Shown piece by piece: positions 27,592 to 37,091 of a DNA stretch of 64,000 bases. The translations under genes and the position numbers were made by a program. The stretch spans positions 1 to 64,000 of the forward strand of contig JAFALA010000032.1 of NCBI GenBank assembly GCA_019234815.1, in the 5' to 3' direction. The notes below the pieces were generated by a model. It made no database searches. It was not told the DNA's origin and saw only the letters and a program-made list of their open reading frames with translations. Every line of letters begins with the position of its first letter. Position 1 is the first letter of the stretch. This DNA comes from Burkholderiaceae bacterium (GTDB lineage: Bacteria; Pseudomonadota; Gammaproteobacteria; Burkholderiales; Burkholderiaceae_C).

Positions 27592-28753
27592 TCAGCAGCA
27601 CCCCGCCACGCGTGACGACCCGCTCGCCAGGCTTGAGCCCGGAGAGGATGCGAACCATCTCGCCATCCTCGCTGCCCAACTCCACCGTCCGCCGGCTGAA
27701 CACCCAGGGGGCGGTCTCGACCAGGACCGTCGTGGTGTCGTTGTTCATCAGCAGCGCCGAGGTCGGCACCGTCACGGTATCGGCTTGCTGAACGGCGAAG
27801 GCCGCGGTGGCGAACATGTTCGGCTTCAGGCGACCGTCCGCGTTGGCGAATTCGATGCGGACCTTGGTCCTGCGCGTATCGGGTTCCAACAGGGGGCTGA
27901 CCAGGCTTACGCGACCATGCCAGGTCTGTCCCGGATAGGCTGCCAGCGTGATGTCCACGCCCTGCCCTTTCTTGATGGCGCCGACCTGGTGCTCGGCAAG
28001 CTGCGCGGTCACCCAGACACGGTCCAGTTTGGCCAAGGTGAGCAAGGTGGCCGTGGGGTCGTTGACGTAACTGCCGGCCGCGACATTCAGCGCCGTCACG
28101 GCGCCCTCGCTCGGGGCACGCACGTCCAGCAAGCGCGACTGCGGGCTCATGCGCCCGTCTCCCAGCAATGTCTTCAACCTGGAACGGGCGCGCACGTCTT
28201 CGGCAAGGGCCTGGTTGTAGCTGCTCTGGGCTGCTTCCAGATCCTTCACGGCGTTGGCGCCCGCGTCCATCACGCCGCGCGCACGTTCCAGGGCGCGCTT
28301 GGCCAGGTCCAATGCATCGGCGGCTTTCTCGGCGTCGGAACGGGCCTGGTCCAGATCCGGCGAGGCGATTTCAAGCAGCACCTCGCCTTTCTTGACCTGC
28401 GCGCCCAGCCCCACCTTGAGCGCGACCAGGCGGCCTGTGAGCGGCGCCAGCACGTTGACCACCTGCGCAGGATTGGCCTCCACCACCGCAGGCGCGCTCA
28501 ATGCGTGCGCACTCGCCTTCACACCCACGCTGGCCACGAGCAGGCGCTTGCGCAGCGGCGACTGCTCGGGCACCGTGATTTTTCCGCCCTCATGAATCGC
28601 CAGAGGCGCCGGTTCAGCCGCCGACGCATCGGCTGCGCCGGCCTGAAACGGGTTCAGCAGCAGGGCCCACAACACAAGCCGGTATCGGGTCGGAATTTTC
28701 GAAATCCAAGGCCTGAATGTTTGAGAGGTGGCGCTGATTTGCGGCATCTGCAT
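27584..28753 (-). CDS. Heavy-metal RND periplasmic adaptor (CzcB/CusB-like)
   Basis: 'LLVASVGVKASAHALSAPAVVEANPAQVVNVLAPLTGRLVALKVGLGAQVKKGEVLLEIASPDL' adaptor motif; overlaps the start of the permease gene by 8 nt. Start trimmed from the 29239 ORF to the signal-peptide ATG. Confidence 0.92.
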   Translation of the reverse strand: MQMPQISATSQTFRPWISKIPTRYRLVLWALLLNPFQAGAADASAAEPAPLAIHEGGKITVPEQSPLRKRLLVASVGVKASAHALSAPAVVEANPAQVVNVLAPLTGRLVALKVGLGAQVKKGEVLLEIASPDLDQARSDAEKAADALDLAKRALERARGVMDAGANAVKDLEAAQSSYNQALAEDVRARSRLKTLLGDGRMSPQSRLLDVRAPSEGAVTALNVAAGSYVNDPTATLLTLAKLDRVWVTAQLAEHQVGAIKKGQGVDITLAAYPGQTWHGRVSLVSPLLEPDTRRTKVRIEFANADGRLKPNMFATAAFAVQQADTVTVPTSALLMNNDTTTVLVETAPWVFSRRTVELGSEDGEMVRILSGLKPGERVVTRGGVLLND

Positions 28754-28969
28754 GCGTCCTGGTTGCGTTGTCGTCAGGCTCCTCGCCATGACGGGCAAGA
28801 AGACTGGCGATTCTCCCGCACATCCGGACCATCGTTCATGATAGAAATATGACAGGACCCTGCCTTCCCCCGGCCCGCGGACCGGGTCGACAACCCCAGG
28901 CCCATTGATGCCATTGGAAGCCACCGGAAATGTGCTAGAAAATGCCATCCACCCGTTCTGGAGGTTTGC

Positions 28970-29212
28970 ATGAATGCACCACACCATCGGCTCGAGGACC
29001 TGTTTGCCCAACTGGGCCTGGCCTCCAGCACCCAAGGCATCGAGGCCTTTCTGAGCACCCATGCCCCCATTCCCGCCGACGTTCCGCTGGCGGACGCGCC
29101 GTTCTGGACGGAAGCGCAATCCAAGCTGCTGAAGGAAGAAATGCTGGGCGACGCGGATTGGGCCGAGGTGGTCGACCAGCTCAACCTGGCCCTGCACCAA
29201 ACCAACGCTTAG
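28970..29212 (+). CDS. DUF2789-like small protein
   Basis: 80 aa 'HHRLEDLFAQLGLASSTQGIEAFLSTHAPIPADVPLADAPFWTEAQSKLLKEEMLGDADWAEVVDQLNLALHQ'. Confidence 0.8.
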   Translation: MNAPHHRLEDLFAQLGLASSTQGIEAFLSTHAPIPADVPLADAPFWTEAQSKLLKEEMLGDADWAEVVDQLNLALHQTNA

Positions 29213-29276
29213 CGTCTCCACATGCAAGATGCCCGCCAAAGCGTTCAGCTGGCGGGCATCCTGGCTTGTAGGGGCA

Positions 29277-30848
29277 TCAGCCCCTCACCGGCGCCGGCGT
29301 TCGGATCAGGTGGTCGAATGCGCTCAGGCCGGCCTTCGCGCCGTCGCCGGCAGCAATGACGATCTGCTTGAACGGCACCGTGGTGACGTCTCCCGCGCCG
29401 AACACCCCTGGCACCGAGGTCTGCCCCTTGGCGTCGACGATGATCTCGCCATGCTTGCTCAGCTCGACCACGCCCTTGAGCCATTCGGTGTTGGGCACCA
29501 GGCCGATCTGCACGAACACGCCTTCGAGCTCGACGTGATGCGCTTCTTGCGTGGCGCGGTCCACGTAGCGCAGGCCGTTGACCTTGCTGCCGTCGCCGGT
29601 GATTTCGCTGGTCTGCGCCCGGGTGTGGATCTCCACGTTGGGCAGGCTCTTGAGCTTGTCCACCAGCACGGCGTCGGCGCGCAGCGCGTCGGCGAATTCG
29701 AGCAAGGTGACGTGAGAGACGATGCCTGCCAGGTCGATGGCGGCCTCCACGCCGGAGTTGCCGCCGCCGATCACGGCCACGCGCTTGCCCTTGAACAAGG
29801 GCCCGTCGCAATGCGGGCAATAGGCCACGCCACGGTTGCGGTATTCCTTTTCGCCCGGCACGTTGACCTCGCGCCAGCGCGCCCCGGTGGCCAGGATGAC
29901 GCTGCGGCTCCTCAAGGTGGCGCCATTGGCCAGGCCTACGGAGATCAGTCCACCGGCCGCTTCAGCCGGCAACAGGCTGACGGCGCGCTGCGCCGTCATG
30001 ACGTCGACCTCGTAGTCGCGCACGTGCTGCTCCAGCGCGGCGGCAAACTGCGGGCCTTCGGTGTGGCGCACCGAGATGAAGTTCTCGATGCCCAGGGTGT
30101 CCAGGGTCTGCCCGCCAAAGCGTTCGGCCAGCACGCCGGTGCGTATACCCTTGCGCGCGGTGTAGACGGCCGCCGCGGCGCCTGCAGGCCCGCCGCCGAC
30201 GATCAGCACCTCGTAAGGCGCCTTCTGCGCCAGCTTGGCCGCATCGCGCTGCGCAGCGCCGGTGTCGATCTTGGCCAGGATCTGCTCGACACCCATGCGC
30301 CCTTGGCCGAAAGGTTCGCCGTTCAGGAAGATGCTGGGCACGGCCATGATCTGGCGCTGCTCGACTTCGGCCTGGAACAGCGCGCCGTCTACCGTCTCCA
30401 CGCGGATGGCCGGATTCAGCACCGCCATCAGGTTCAGCGACTGGACGACTTCGGGGCAGTTCTGGCACGACAGCGACATGAATACTTCGAAGCGGAACTC
30501 GCCCTGCAGAGACTGGATCTGCTCGATCACATCGGCTTCCAGCTTGGGCGGATGGCCGCCGACCTGCAGCAGCGCGAGCACCAGGGAGCTGAATTCGTGG
30601 CCCATGGGGATCGCGGCAAATCGGATGCCCATATCGGCACCGGCACGGTTCAAGGTGAACGAGGGTCTGCGGACCTTGTCGTCAGCTTCGCCGTAGCTGA
30701 TCAGCGGCGACAAGGCCGAGACTTCCTGCAGCAGCTCGCGCATTTCACGCGCGCTGTCGCTGGCGTCCAGCGAGGCCCGGATCTCGATCGGAAGGGTGAC
30801 ACGCTCAAGGTAGGCCTTGAGCTGTTCTTTGAGGCTGGCATCCAACAT
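29277..30848 (-). CDS. ahpF: Alkyl hydroperoxide reductase subunit F
   Basis: 523 aa with N-terminal double-Trx-fold ('[22 protein letters not shown]') and '[32 protein letters not shown]'. Confidence 0.97.
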   Translation of the reverse strand: MLDASLKEQLKAYLERVTLPIEIRASLDASDSAREMRELLQEVSALSPLISYGEADDKVRRPSFTLNRAGADMGIRFAAIPMGHEFSSLVLALLQVGGHPPKLEADVIEQIQSLQGEFRFEVFMSLSCQNCPEVVQSLNLMAVLNPAIRVETVDGALFQAEVEQRQIMAVPSIFLNGEPFGQGRMGVEQILAKIDTGAAQRDAAKLAQKAPYEVLIVGGGPAGAAAAVYTARKGIRTGVLAERFGGQTLDTLGIENFISVRHTEGPQFAAALEQHVRDYEVDVMTAQRAVSLLPAEAAGGLISVGLANGATLRSRSVILATGARWREVNVPGEKEYRNRGVAYCPHCDGPLFKGKRVAVIGGGNSGVEAAIDLAGIVSHVTLLEFADALRADAVLVDKLKSLPNVEIHTRAQTSEITGDGSKVNGLRYVDRATQEAHHVELEGVFVQIGLVPNTEWLKGVVELSKHGEIIVDAKGQTSVPGVFGAGDVTTVPFKQIVIAAGDGAKAGLSAFDHLIRTPAPVRG

Positions 30849-31047
30849 GGCGGCTCCTGGTGCGGTGTTTCGGGCGTGGCTCGGCGAGCCACATTGAAAA
30901 CATCCAGCTGGAGCTGCTAAGGATGCAGCACCTGGATGCTTTCAGCGTCGCTCAGGAAGCTGTGGAGGGAGGCCGCCCGCCCCGTCAGGACAGGCAGCCT
31001 TGCTTGTTTCAAGACAAGCTGAAGGTCAGCGGATCAGGACGGCAGAC

Positions 31048-31611
31048 TCAGATCTTGCCGACCAGGTCCAGCGAAGGCTTCAGCGTGCTGGCGCCCGGGG
31101 TCCACTTGGCGGGGCAGACTTCACCCGGATGCGAGGCCACGTACTGGGCCGCTTGCACCTTGCGCAGCAGTTCCTTGGCATCGCGGCCGATGCCGTTGTC
31201 ATGGATCTCAGCGATCTTGATTTCGCCTTGGGGGTTCACCACGAAGGTGCCGCGCAGCGCCAGGCCTTCTTCTTCGATCATCACGTCGAAGTTGCGGGTC
31301 AGCGTGCCGGTCGGGTCACCGACCAGCGGGTACTTGATCTTGGCGATGGTGTCGGACGTGTCGTGCCAGGCCTTGTGGGCAAAGTGCGTGTCGGTCGACA
31401 CGCCGTAGATTTCAACGCCCAGCTTCTGGAATTCGGGGTACACATCGGCCAGGTCGCCCAGCTCGGTCGGGCAGACAAAGGTGAAGTCGGCCGGATAGAA
31501 CACGAACACGCTCCACTTGCCTGCCACGGTGGCATCGCTGACGTCGACGAACTTGCCGTTCTGGAACGCCGTGGCCTTGAAGGGCTTGATCTTGCTGTTG
31601 ATGATGGACAT
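31048..31611 (-). CDS. ahpC: Alkyl hydroperoxide reductase subunit C (peroxiredoxin)
   Basis: '[47 protein letters not shown]', C-terminal '[13 protein letters not shown]'. Confidence 0.98.
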   Translation of the reverse strand: MSIINSKIKPFKATAFQNGKFVDVSDATVAGKWSVFVFYPADFTFVCPTELGDLADVYPEFQKLGVEIYGVSTDTHFAHKAWHDTSDTIAKIKYPLVGDPTGTLTRNFDVMIEEEGLALRGTFVVNPQGEIKIAEIHDNGIGRDAKELLRKVQAAQYVASHPGEVCPAKWTPGASTLKPSLDLVGKI

Positions 31612-31710
31612 GGGTGTCACTCCTGTTGGGTGGGAAAAAACTTCAGAACGGAACGAATCATATCGAGTCGTTCAGCGGTGCAGGTTTGATAAAACAAATC
31701 GCGCTGATTG

Positions 31711-31738
31711 GCACAACCTATTGATATCAACTATTGAA
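31711..31738 (-). promoter_or_regulatory. Candidate OxyR-type site/promoter upstream of ahpC
   Basis: Minus strand ATAG-TTGATAT-CAATAGGTTGTGCC includes the palindrome TTGATATCAA (31721-31730) and ATAG/CAATAG half-site-like elements ~100 bp upstream of ahpC. Confidence 0.35.
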
Positions 31739-31761
31739 ATTTTCCCCCGATAGCCAACCCG

Positions 31762-33012
31762 TCACAGCTCCAAAGCCAGCAATTCCTCCACCGTCTGGCG
31801 CCGACGGATCAGGCGGCTGCCGCTGCCATCCACCAGCACCTCGGCGATCAAGGGCCGCGAGTTGTAGTTGCTCGACATCGAGGCACCGTAAGCCCCCGTG
31901 TGATGGATCACCAGCAGATCACCGACCCGCGCGCCGGGCAGGTCTCGCGGCAGGACCGTACCGCCCTCGCCCTGCGTGAACACGTCGCCCGATTCGCACA
32001 GCGGCCCGGCCACCACCGTGGGGCGGGCTGCCGGCAACACACCGTCCTTGGGCAGCAGCGTCATGGCATGAAAGCTGCCGTACATGGCCGGACGCATCAG
32101 CTCGTTGAAGCCGGCATCGACCAGCACGAAATGATTGGAACCCACGTTCTTGGTGGCCCGCACCTCGGCCAGCAGGCAGCCCGACTCGGCGACCAGGTAG
32201 CGGCCCGGCTCGATTTCCAGGCCCAGCGCATGGCCCATCAAGACCTCGGCTTGCTTGCGTGCGGCATCCCAAAGCCCGTGGTAATGCGCCACGTCGACCA
32301 CCGGATCGTCCTCCCGATAGGGGATGGACAGGCCGCCGCCCGCCGAGATGGCCCGCAGATCGTGTCCTGCCGCCTTCACCTGCCCCACCAGATCCAGCAT
32401 GGCACCGCAGACCTGGGACAGGTGCTCGTAGTCGACGCCCGAGCCGATGTGCATGTGCAGGCCCTCGAGCTTCAAGCCATGCTGGCGAATGGCCGTCAGC
32501 GCGATGTGCAGATCGGCGTGCCAGATGCCGTGCTTGCTGTGCTCGCCGCCCGTGTTGGTCTTGTTGCTGTGGCCGTGTCCGAAGCCCGGGTTGATGCGCA
32601 GCCAGACCGGATGGCTTGGCGACGCCTCGCCCAGTTGATGCAGCATGTCGATGGAGCCGGCATTGACCGGGATTCGATGCTCGATCACGGTCTGCAAGGT
32701 CTCGCGGTCCAGCAAATCGGCGGTGAAGACGATCTCGGACGCCGCCGTGCCGGCCCGATAGCCCGCCGCCAGTGCGCGAAGAATCTCGCCGCGCGAGACC
32801 GCGTCGACCTTCACGCCCTGCTCGCGCATCAAGCGCAGGATGTGCGTGTTGGAGCAGGCCTTCTGGGCAAAACGGACCGCATCAAACGCCTTCAGCGCCT
32901 GGATGCGCGCGCGAATCACCGCCGCGTCGTAGACCCACAGCGGACTGCCGTAGGTCTGGGCCAGGCTCCACAGTTGTGATGCGGCAAAGGTCTGGATCTT
33001 GAGTTCGGGCAT
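31762..33012 (-). CDS. lysA: Diaminopimelate decarboxylase
   Basis: 'YGSPLWVYDAAVIRARIQALKAFDAVRFAQKACSNTHILRLMREQGVKVDAVSRGE'; 'HIGSGVDYEHL'; divergent LysR gene. Confidence 0.97.
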   Translation of the reverse strand: MPELKIQTFAASQLWSLAQTYGSPLWVYDAAVIRARIQALKAFDAVRFAQKACSNTHILRLMREQGVKVDAVSRGEILRALAAGYRAGTAASEIVFTADLLDRETLQTVIEHRIPVNAGSIDMLHQLGEASPSHPVWLRINPGFGHGHSNKTNTGGEHSKHGIWHADLHIALTAIRQHGLKLEGLHMHIGSGVDYEHLSQVCGAMLDLVGQVKAAGHDLRAISAGGGLSIPYREDDPVVDVAHYHGLWDAARKQAEVLMGHALGLEIEPGRYLVAESGCLLAEVRATKNVGSNHFVLVDAGFNELMRPAMYGSFHAMTLLPKDGVLPAARPTVVAGPLCESGDVFTQGEGGTVLPRDLPGARVGDLLVIHHTGAYGASMSSNYNSRPLIAEVLVDGSGSRLIRRRQTVEELLALEL

Positions 33013-33096
33013 GGCGGACTTTCGAAAGAGGGCAAATCACACCCTGCGCAGCATGCCTGCGCTAATCCATTCATACAAATGCTTTTGAGTCGATAA

Positions 33097-33121
33097 TCAA
33101 TTCATATTTGATATGAATTGA
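33097..33121. promoter_or_regulatory. Perfect palindrome TCAATTCATAT-TTG-ATATGAATTGA; candidate LysR-type operator
   Basis: 11-bp perfect arms, 3-nt loop, ending 1 nt before the lysR ATG at 33123; fits T-N11-A. Confidence 0.65.
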
Positions 33122-33122
33122 C

Positions 33123-34061
33123 ATGGGCAAGATCCAGCACCGCCACATCGAGGTCTTTCGCGCGGTCATGACGGCCGGCAGCGTCACGGGCGCCGCTGCC
33201 CTCCTGCACACCTCGCAACCCACCGTCAGCCGGGAGCTGGCTCGCTTCGAATACCTGCTCGGCTACGCACTGTTCGAGCGCAGCCAGGGCCGGCTCAAAC
33301 CGACGGCACGTGCGCTGGCCCTGTTCGACGAGGTGCAGCGTTCCTATCAAGGCCTGACCCAGGTGCTGGCGCGTGCCGAGGAACTCGGCCGCGCACAGCA
33401 CGAAACCTTGAACGTGCTGTGCCTGCCGGCCCTGAGCCATGCCCTGCTGCCGGGCGCCTGCGCCCGCTTTCTGCGGCAGCACGAGGCTGCCCGAATCAGC
33501 ATCACCCCGCAGGAATCGCCGCTGCTGGAAGAGTGGATGAGTGCACAGCGCTTCGACCTCGGCCTCAGCGAGCAGCACCAGGCGCCGGCCGGTGCGACAC
33601 ACCAGTTGCTGCTGAGCCTGGACGAGGTCTGCGTGCTACCCGCAGGGCACAAGCTGCTGGCCAAGCCGATCCTGCAGCTGCAGGACTTCGAGGCGCAGGA
33701 TTTCGTCAGCCTGGCGGCGGACGACAGCTACCGGCTGCAGTTTGATGCGCTGTTCAGCCAGGCCGGCGTCCAGCGCCGGCTGCGCGTGGAAACGCACAGC
33801 GCCGTGGCCGTCTGCGCCCTGGTGGCGCAAGGGCTGGGGCTGGCCATCGTCAACCCGCTCACGGCCCTGGCCTGCGCCAGCGACGCGCTGCATCTGCGCC
33901 GCCTGGCCGTCTCGGTGCCGTTTCAGGTGGGTGTGCTGCTGCCGCAATACCGCCCCATGCCCGGGCTGGTGCAGGACTTCGTGTCAGCCTTGTGCGCCGA
34001 AGCCCAGGAACTCAGTCTGGCCTTGCTGGCGAACCTTCAGGCCCGCTCGATGCGGGCATAG
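33123..34061 (+). CDS. lysR: LysR family transcriptional regulator (LysR of lysA)
   Basis: 'RHIEVFRAVMTAGSVTGAAALLHTSQPTVSRELARFEYLLGYALFERSQGRLKPTARAL'; divergent from lysA. Confidence 0.9.
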   Translation: MGKIQHRHIEVFRAVMTAGSVTGAAALLHTSQPTVSRELARFEYLLGYALFERSQGRLKPTARALALFDEVQRSYQGLTQVLARAEELGRAQHETLNVLCLPALSHALLPGACARFLRQHEAARISITPQESPLLEEWMSAQRFDLGLSEQHQAPAGATHQLLLSLDEVCVLPAGHKLLAKPILQLQDFEAQDFVSLAADDSYRLQFDALFSQAGVQRRLRVETHSAVAVCALVAQGLGLAIVNPLTALACASDALHLRRLAVSVPFQVGVLLPQYRPMPGLVQDFVSALCAEAQELSLALLANLQARSMRA

Positions 34062-34075
34062 GCCGAATGGTTGTG
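34037..34075 (-). pseudogene. Vestigial 3' end of a second folE2 (encodes ..[12 protein letters not shown]-stop)
   Basis: Minus strand CAC AAC CAT TCG GCC TAT GCC CGC ATC GAG CGG GCC TGA versus intact folE2 CAC AAT CAC AGC GCT TAT GCC CGC ATA GAG CGG GCA TAA: 12/12 residues identical, 7/13 codons differ, all silently. Confidence 0.7.
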
Positions 34076-34119
34076 ACAAGCCACAAAGATACTCGTAGTC
34101 AGGCTTGCGCAATCGCAGC

Positions 34120-34137
34120 CCCGGCGCTCGCGCCGGG
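34120..34137. terminator. GC-rich hairpin between convergent lysR and folE2 (possible terminator)
   Basis: CCCGGCG-CTCG-CGCCGGG; no clear T-tract. Confidence 0.35.
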
Positions 34138-34154
34138 CCAAGCGTAGCTTGGGC

Positions 34155-34949
34155 TTATGCCCGCTCTATGCGGGCATAAGCGCTGTGATTGTGAATTGAT
34201 TCGAAGTTCTCGACGTCCGCCGTATAGCGGCCAATACGGGGCTCGGCATTCAGGCGCAAGGCCACGTCGCGCACCAGGTCCTCGACGAACTTGGGGTTTT
34301 CGTAGGCCCGCTCGGTGATCCACTTTTCGTCGCTGCGCTTGAGCAAGGGCCAGATTTCACTGGAGGCGCTCTCCTCGGCGAAGCGGACCAGTTCGGGCAG
34401 GCTCAGGCTGTCGTCCTTGAGTTCCACGCGCAGCGTGACCAGCGAGCGCTGGTTGTGTGCGCCGTAGTCGGAAATTTCCTTGGAGCAGGGGCACAGACTT
34501 TTGACCGGCACCGCCACCTCCAGCCACACCGAAGTCTGGCCGGCACGGGTTTCAGACAGCAGCATCCCTTGGTAGTCCAGCATGCTCTCGATGCCCGACA
34601 CGGGCGCGCGCTTGCGGATGAAGAACGAAAAGCGGACCTCGATGCGACCTTCCACGGCCTCCAGCTTGGACAGCATCTGCGCATGCAGGCTGCGCAGGCC
34701 GGCGGCGTCCAGCGGCTCGTGCAGGGCGTCCAGCCAGGCCACGAAGCGCGACATGTGGGTGCCCTTCTTCTCGGCCGGCAGGCTGACGTCCAGCGTCCAT
34801 TGCCCCACGGTCGGCTGCGCCTTGCCGCCGATGCGCAGGCTCAAGGGGTAGCGCACGTCCTTGACGCCGACGCGCTGGATCACCAGATGGCGCTCGTCGC
34901 GTTCGCTTTGGGTATCCGGAATGTGAAGTGCGCTGGTGACTTGGTTCAT
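34155..34949 (-). CDS. folE2: GTP cyclohydrolase IB (FolE2 family)
   Basis: '[19 protein letters not shown]' and '[27 protein letters not shown]'; 264 aa. Confidence 0.96.
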   Translation of the reverse strand: MNQVTSALHIPDTQSERDERHLVIQRVGVKDVRYPLSLRIGGKAQPTVGQWTLDVSLPAEKKGTHMSRFVAWLDALHEPLDAAGLRSLHAQMLSKLEAVEGRIEVRFSFFIRKRAPVSGIESMLDYQGMLLSETRAGQTSVWLEVAVPVKSLCPCSKEISDYGAHNQRSLVTLRVELKDDSLSLPELVRFAEESASSEIWPLLKRSDEKWITERAYENPKFVEDLVRDVALRLNAEPRIGRYTADVENFESIHNHSAYARIERA

Positions 34950-35080
34950 ACTGAAAAATCGGGGAGACCGGAATCCATTTCCGGTCGTGTGATGCGAAGC
35001 ATGGCATCAAAGCGGCAACCTTGCCACGACAAGGACTTTGCCTAAGCGCTCTGCAAGCGCCGATCAGCAAAGTGTAGGGG

Positions 35081-37000
35081 TCATTGATTGACCACCGAAC
35101 GCAAGGCATGCGCGCCCATGGCGAAATGCTTGCGGACGGACTGCTCGATGCCATGGGCGTCGAGGCCGCACAGGCTCATCAGCTTGACGGGATCGCCGTG
35201 CTCGATGAACTCGTCGGGCAGGCCCAGCTGCAACACCGGCACCGACAGGCCCGCAGCTTGCAGCGATTCCATCACAGCGCTGCCGGCACCGCCCATCACG
35301 CAGCCGTCTTCCAAAGTGACCAGGGCGTCGTGGCTGCGGGCCAGACGCGCCACCAGCTCGTGATCCAGCGGCTTGACGAAGCGCATGTTGACAACCGTTG
35401 CGTCCAGGGCCTCGCCCGCCTCCAGGGCCGCCGTCAGCAACGTGCCAAACGCCAGGATGGCGACGCGCGTGGCGCCGCCCTGCCCCTTGGTCAAGCTCGA
35501 TTCACGGCGGATCTCACCTTTGCCCCATGTCCAGGCCGTCATGGCCGCATTGATCTCGACACCGGTGCCAGCGCCGCGTGGATAGCGCACGGTCACGGGG
35601 CCATCGTGCAGGAAACCGGTGTAGAGCGCCTGGCGGCATTCGTTCTCATCGGCCGGCGTCAGCACGCTCATGTTGGGAATGCAGCGCGTGAAGGCAATGT
35701 CGTAATTGCCGGCATGGGTGGCGCCATCGGCGCCAACCAGTCCTGCGCGATCGAGCGCGAACAGCACCGGCAGGTTCTGGATCGCGACGTCATGGATCAG
35801 TTGATCGTAGGCGCGCTGCAGGAAGGTGGAATAGATCGCCACCACGGGCTTGAGCCCTTCGCAAGCCAGGCCCGCGGCAAAGGTCACGGCATGCTGCTCG
35901 GCAATGCCGACGTCGTGATACCGGGTCGGGAAACGCTTGTGGAATTCGACCATGCCCGAGCCCTCGCGCATGGCCGGCGTGATGCCCACCAGGCGCGAAT
36001 CAGCCTCCGCCATGTCGCACAGCCAGGATCCGAACACCTGCGTGAAGGTGGTCTTTGCTGGCTTGCTGGACGGCTGGACGCCGACGCTGGGGTTGAACGG
36101 CGAGGGCCCGTGGTATTTGACGGGATCGGCCTCGGCGAGCTTGTAGCCCTGCCCTTTCTTGGTGACCACATGGAGGAATTGCGGACCGCCACGGTCGCGC
36201 AGGTTCTCCAGCGTGGGAATCAAGGCGTCGAGATCGTGGCCGTCGATCGGGCCCACGTAGTTGAAGCCGAATTCCTCGAAGATGGTGCCGGGCACGACCA
36301 TACCCTTGGTGTGCTCTTCGAAACGCCGAGCGAACTCGTAAAGCGGCGTGTTCTTGAGCACGCTCTTGGCACCTTCGCGGGCAGCAGCATAGAACTTGCC
36401 GCTCATCAGCCGCGCCAGGTACTTGTTCAAGGCGCCAACTGGCGGGCTGATCGACATATCGTTGTCGTTCAGGATCACCAGCACGTCGCCGAGCAGGCCG
36501 CCATGCGCCACGCCCGCGTTGTTGAGCGCCTCGAAGGCCATGCCGGCCGTCATCGCGCCGTCGCCGATGATAGCCACCGCCTTGCGCTCCTCGCCTTTGA
36601 GCTTGGCCGCCATGGCCATGCCGTGCGCGGCGGAAATGGAGGTGCTGGAATGCGCGGTGCCGAAGGTGTCGTACTCGCTTTCGTCGCGGCGCGGGAAGCC
36701 GCTGATGCCGCCGAGCTGGCGCAGCGAGTCCATGCGCTCGCGCCGTCCGGTCAGGATCTTGTGCGGATAGGTCTGGTGCCCCACGTCCCAGACCAGCCGG
36801 TCACGCGGCGTGTTGAAGACATAGTGCAAGGCCACGGTCAGCTCCACCGTGCCCAGGTTCGACGACAGATGGCCGCCCGTCTTGGCCACGCTCTCGAGCA
36901 GATAGGCTCGCAGTTCGTCGGCCAGCTTGTGCAGGTCGGCGCGCGGCATGCGGCGCAGATCGGCCGGGCTGTTGATCGTCTTCAGCAATGAATAGTTCAT
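35081..37000 (-). CDS. dxs: 1-deoxy-D-xylulose-5-phosphate synthase
   Basis: '[44 protein letters not shown]'; 639 aa. Confidence 0.98.
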   Translation of the reverse strand: MNYSLLKTINSPADLRRMPRADLHKLADELRAYLLESVAKTGGHLSSNLGTVELTVALHYVFNTPRDRLVWDVGHQTYPHKILTGRRERMDSLRQLGGISGFPRRDESEYDTFGTAHSSTSISAAHGMAMAAKLKGEERKAVAIIGDGAMTAGMAFEALNNAGVAHGGLLGDVLVILNDNDMSISPPVGALNKYLARLMSGKFYAAAREGAKSVLKNTPLYEFARRFEEHTKGMVVPGTIFEEFGFNYVGPIDGHDLDALIPTLENLRDRGGPQFLHVVTKKGQGYKLAEADPVKYHGPSPFNPSVGVQPSSKPAKTTFTQVFGSWLCDMAEADSRLVGITPAMREGSGMVEFHKRFPTRYHDVGIAEQHAVTFAAGLACEGLKPVVAIYSTFLQRAYDQLIHDVAIQNLPVLFALDRAGLVGADGATHAGNYDIAFTRCIPNMSVLTPADENECRQALYTGFLHDGPVTVRYPRGAGTGVEINAAMTAWTWGKGEIRRESSLTKGQGGATRVAILAFGTLLTAALEAGEALDATVVNMRFVKPLDHELVARLARSHDALVTLEDGCVMGGAGSAVMESLQAAGLSVPVLQLGLPDEFIEHGDPVKLMSLCGLDAHGIEQSVRKHFAMGAHALRSVVNQ

Positions 37001-37049
37001 CAGGAGGTGGTCGATCGATTCAATACGTCAAAAAATGGCACAGGCAAGC

Positions 37050-37091
37050 TTCAGTTGTCGCGATTCAGTTGTCGCGATTCAGTTGTCGCGA
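37050..37091. repeat. 3 x 14-bp perfect tandem repeat TTCAGTTGTCGCGA spanning the ispA stop codon
   Basis: Copies at 37050-37063, 37064-37077 and 37078-37091; minus strand ATCGCGACAACTGA includes the terminal RDN-stop codons. Confidence 0.95.

Noticed and set aside
29228-29260. GATGCCCGCCA-N11-TGGCGGGCATC inverted repeat between DUF2789 gene and ahpF
   Set aside because: Likely a bidirectional transcription terminator between convergent genes, although it lacks a T-tract; not unusual enough to list as novel.
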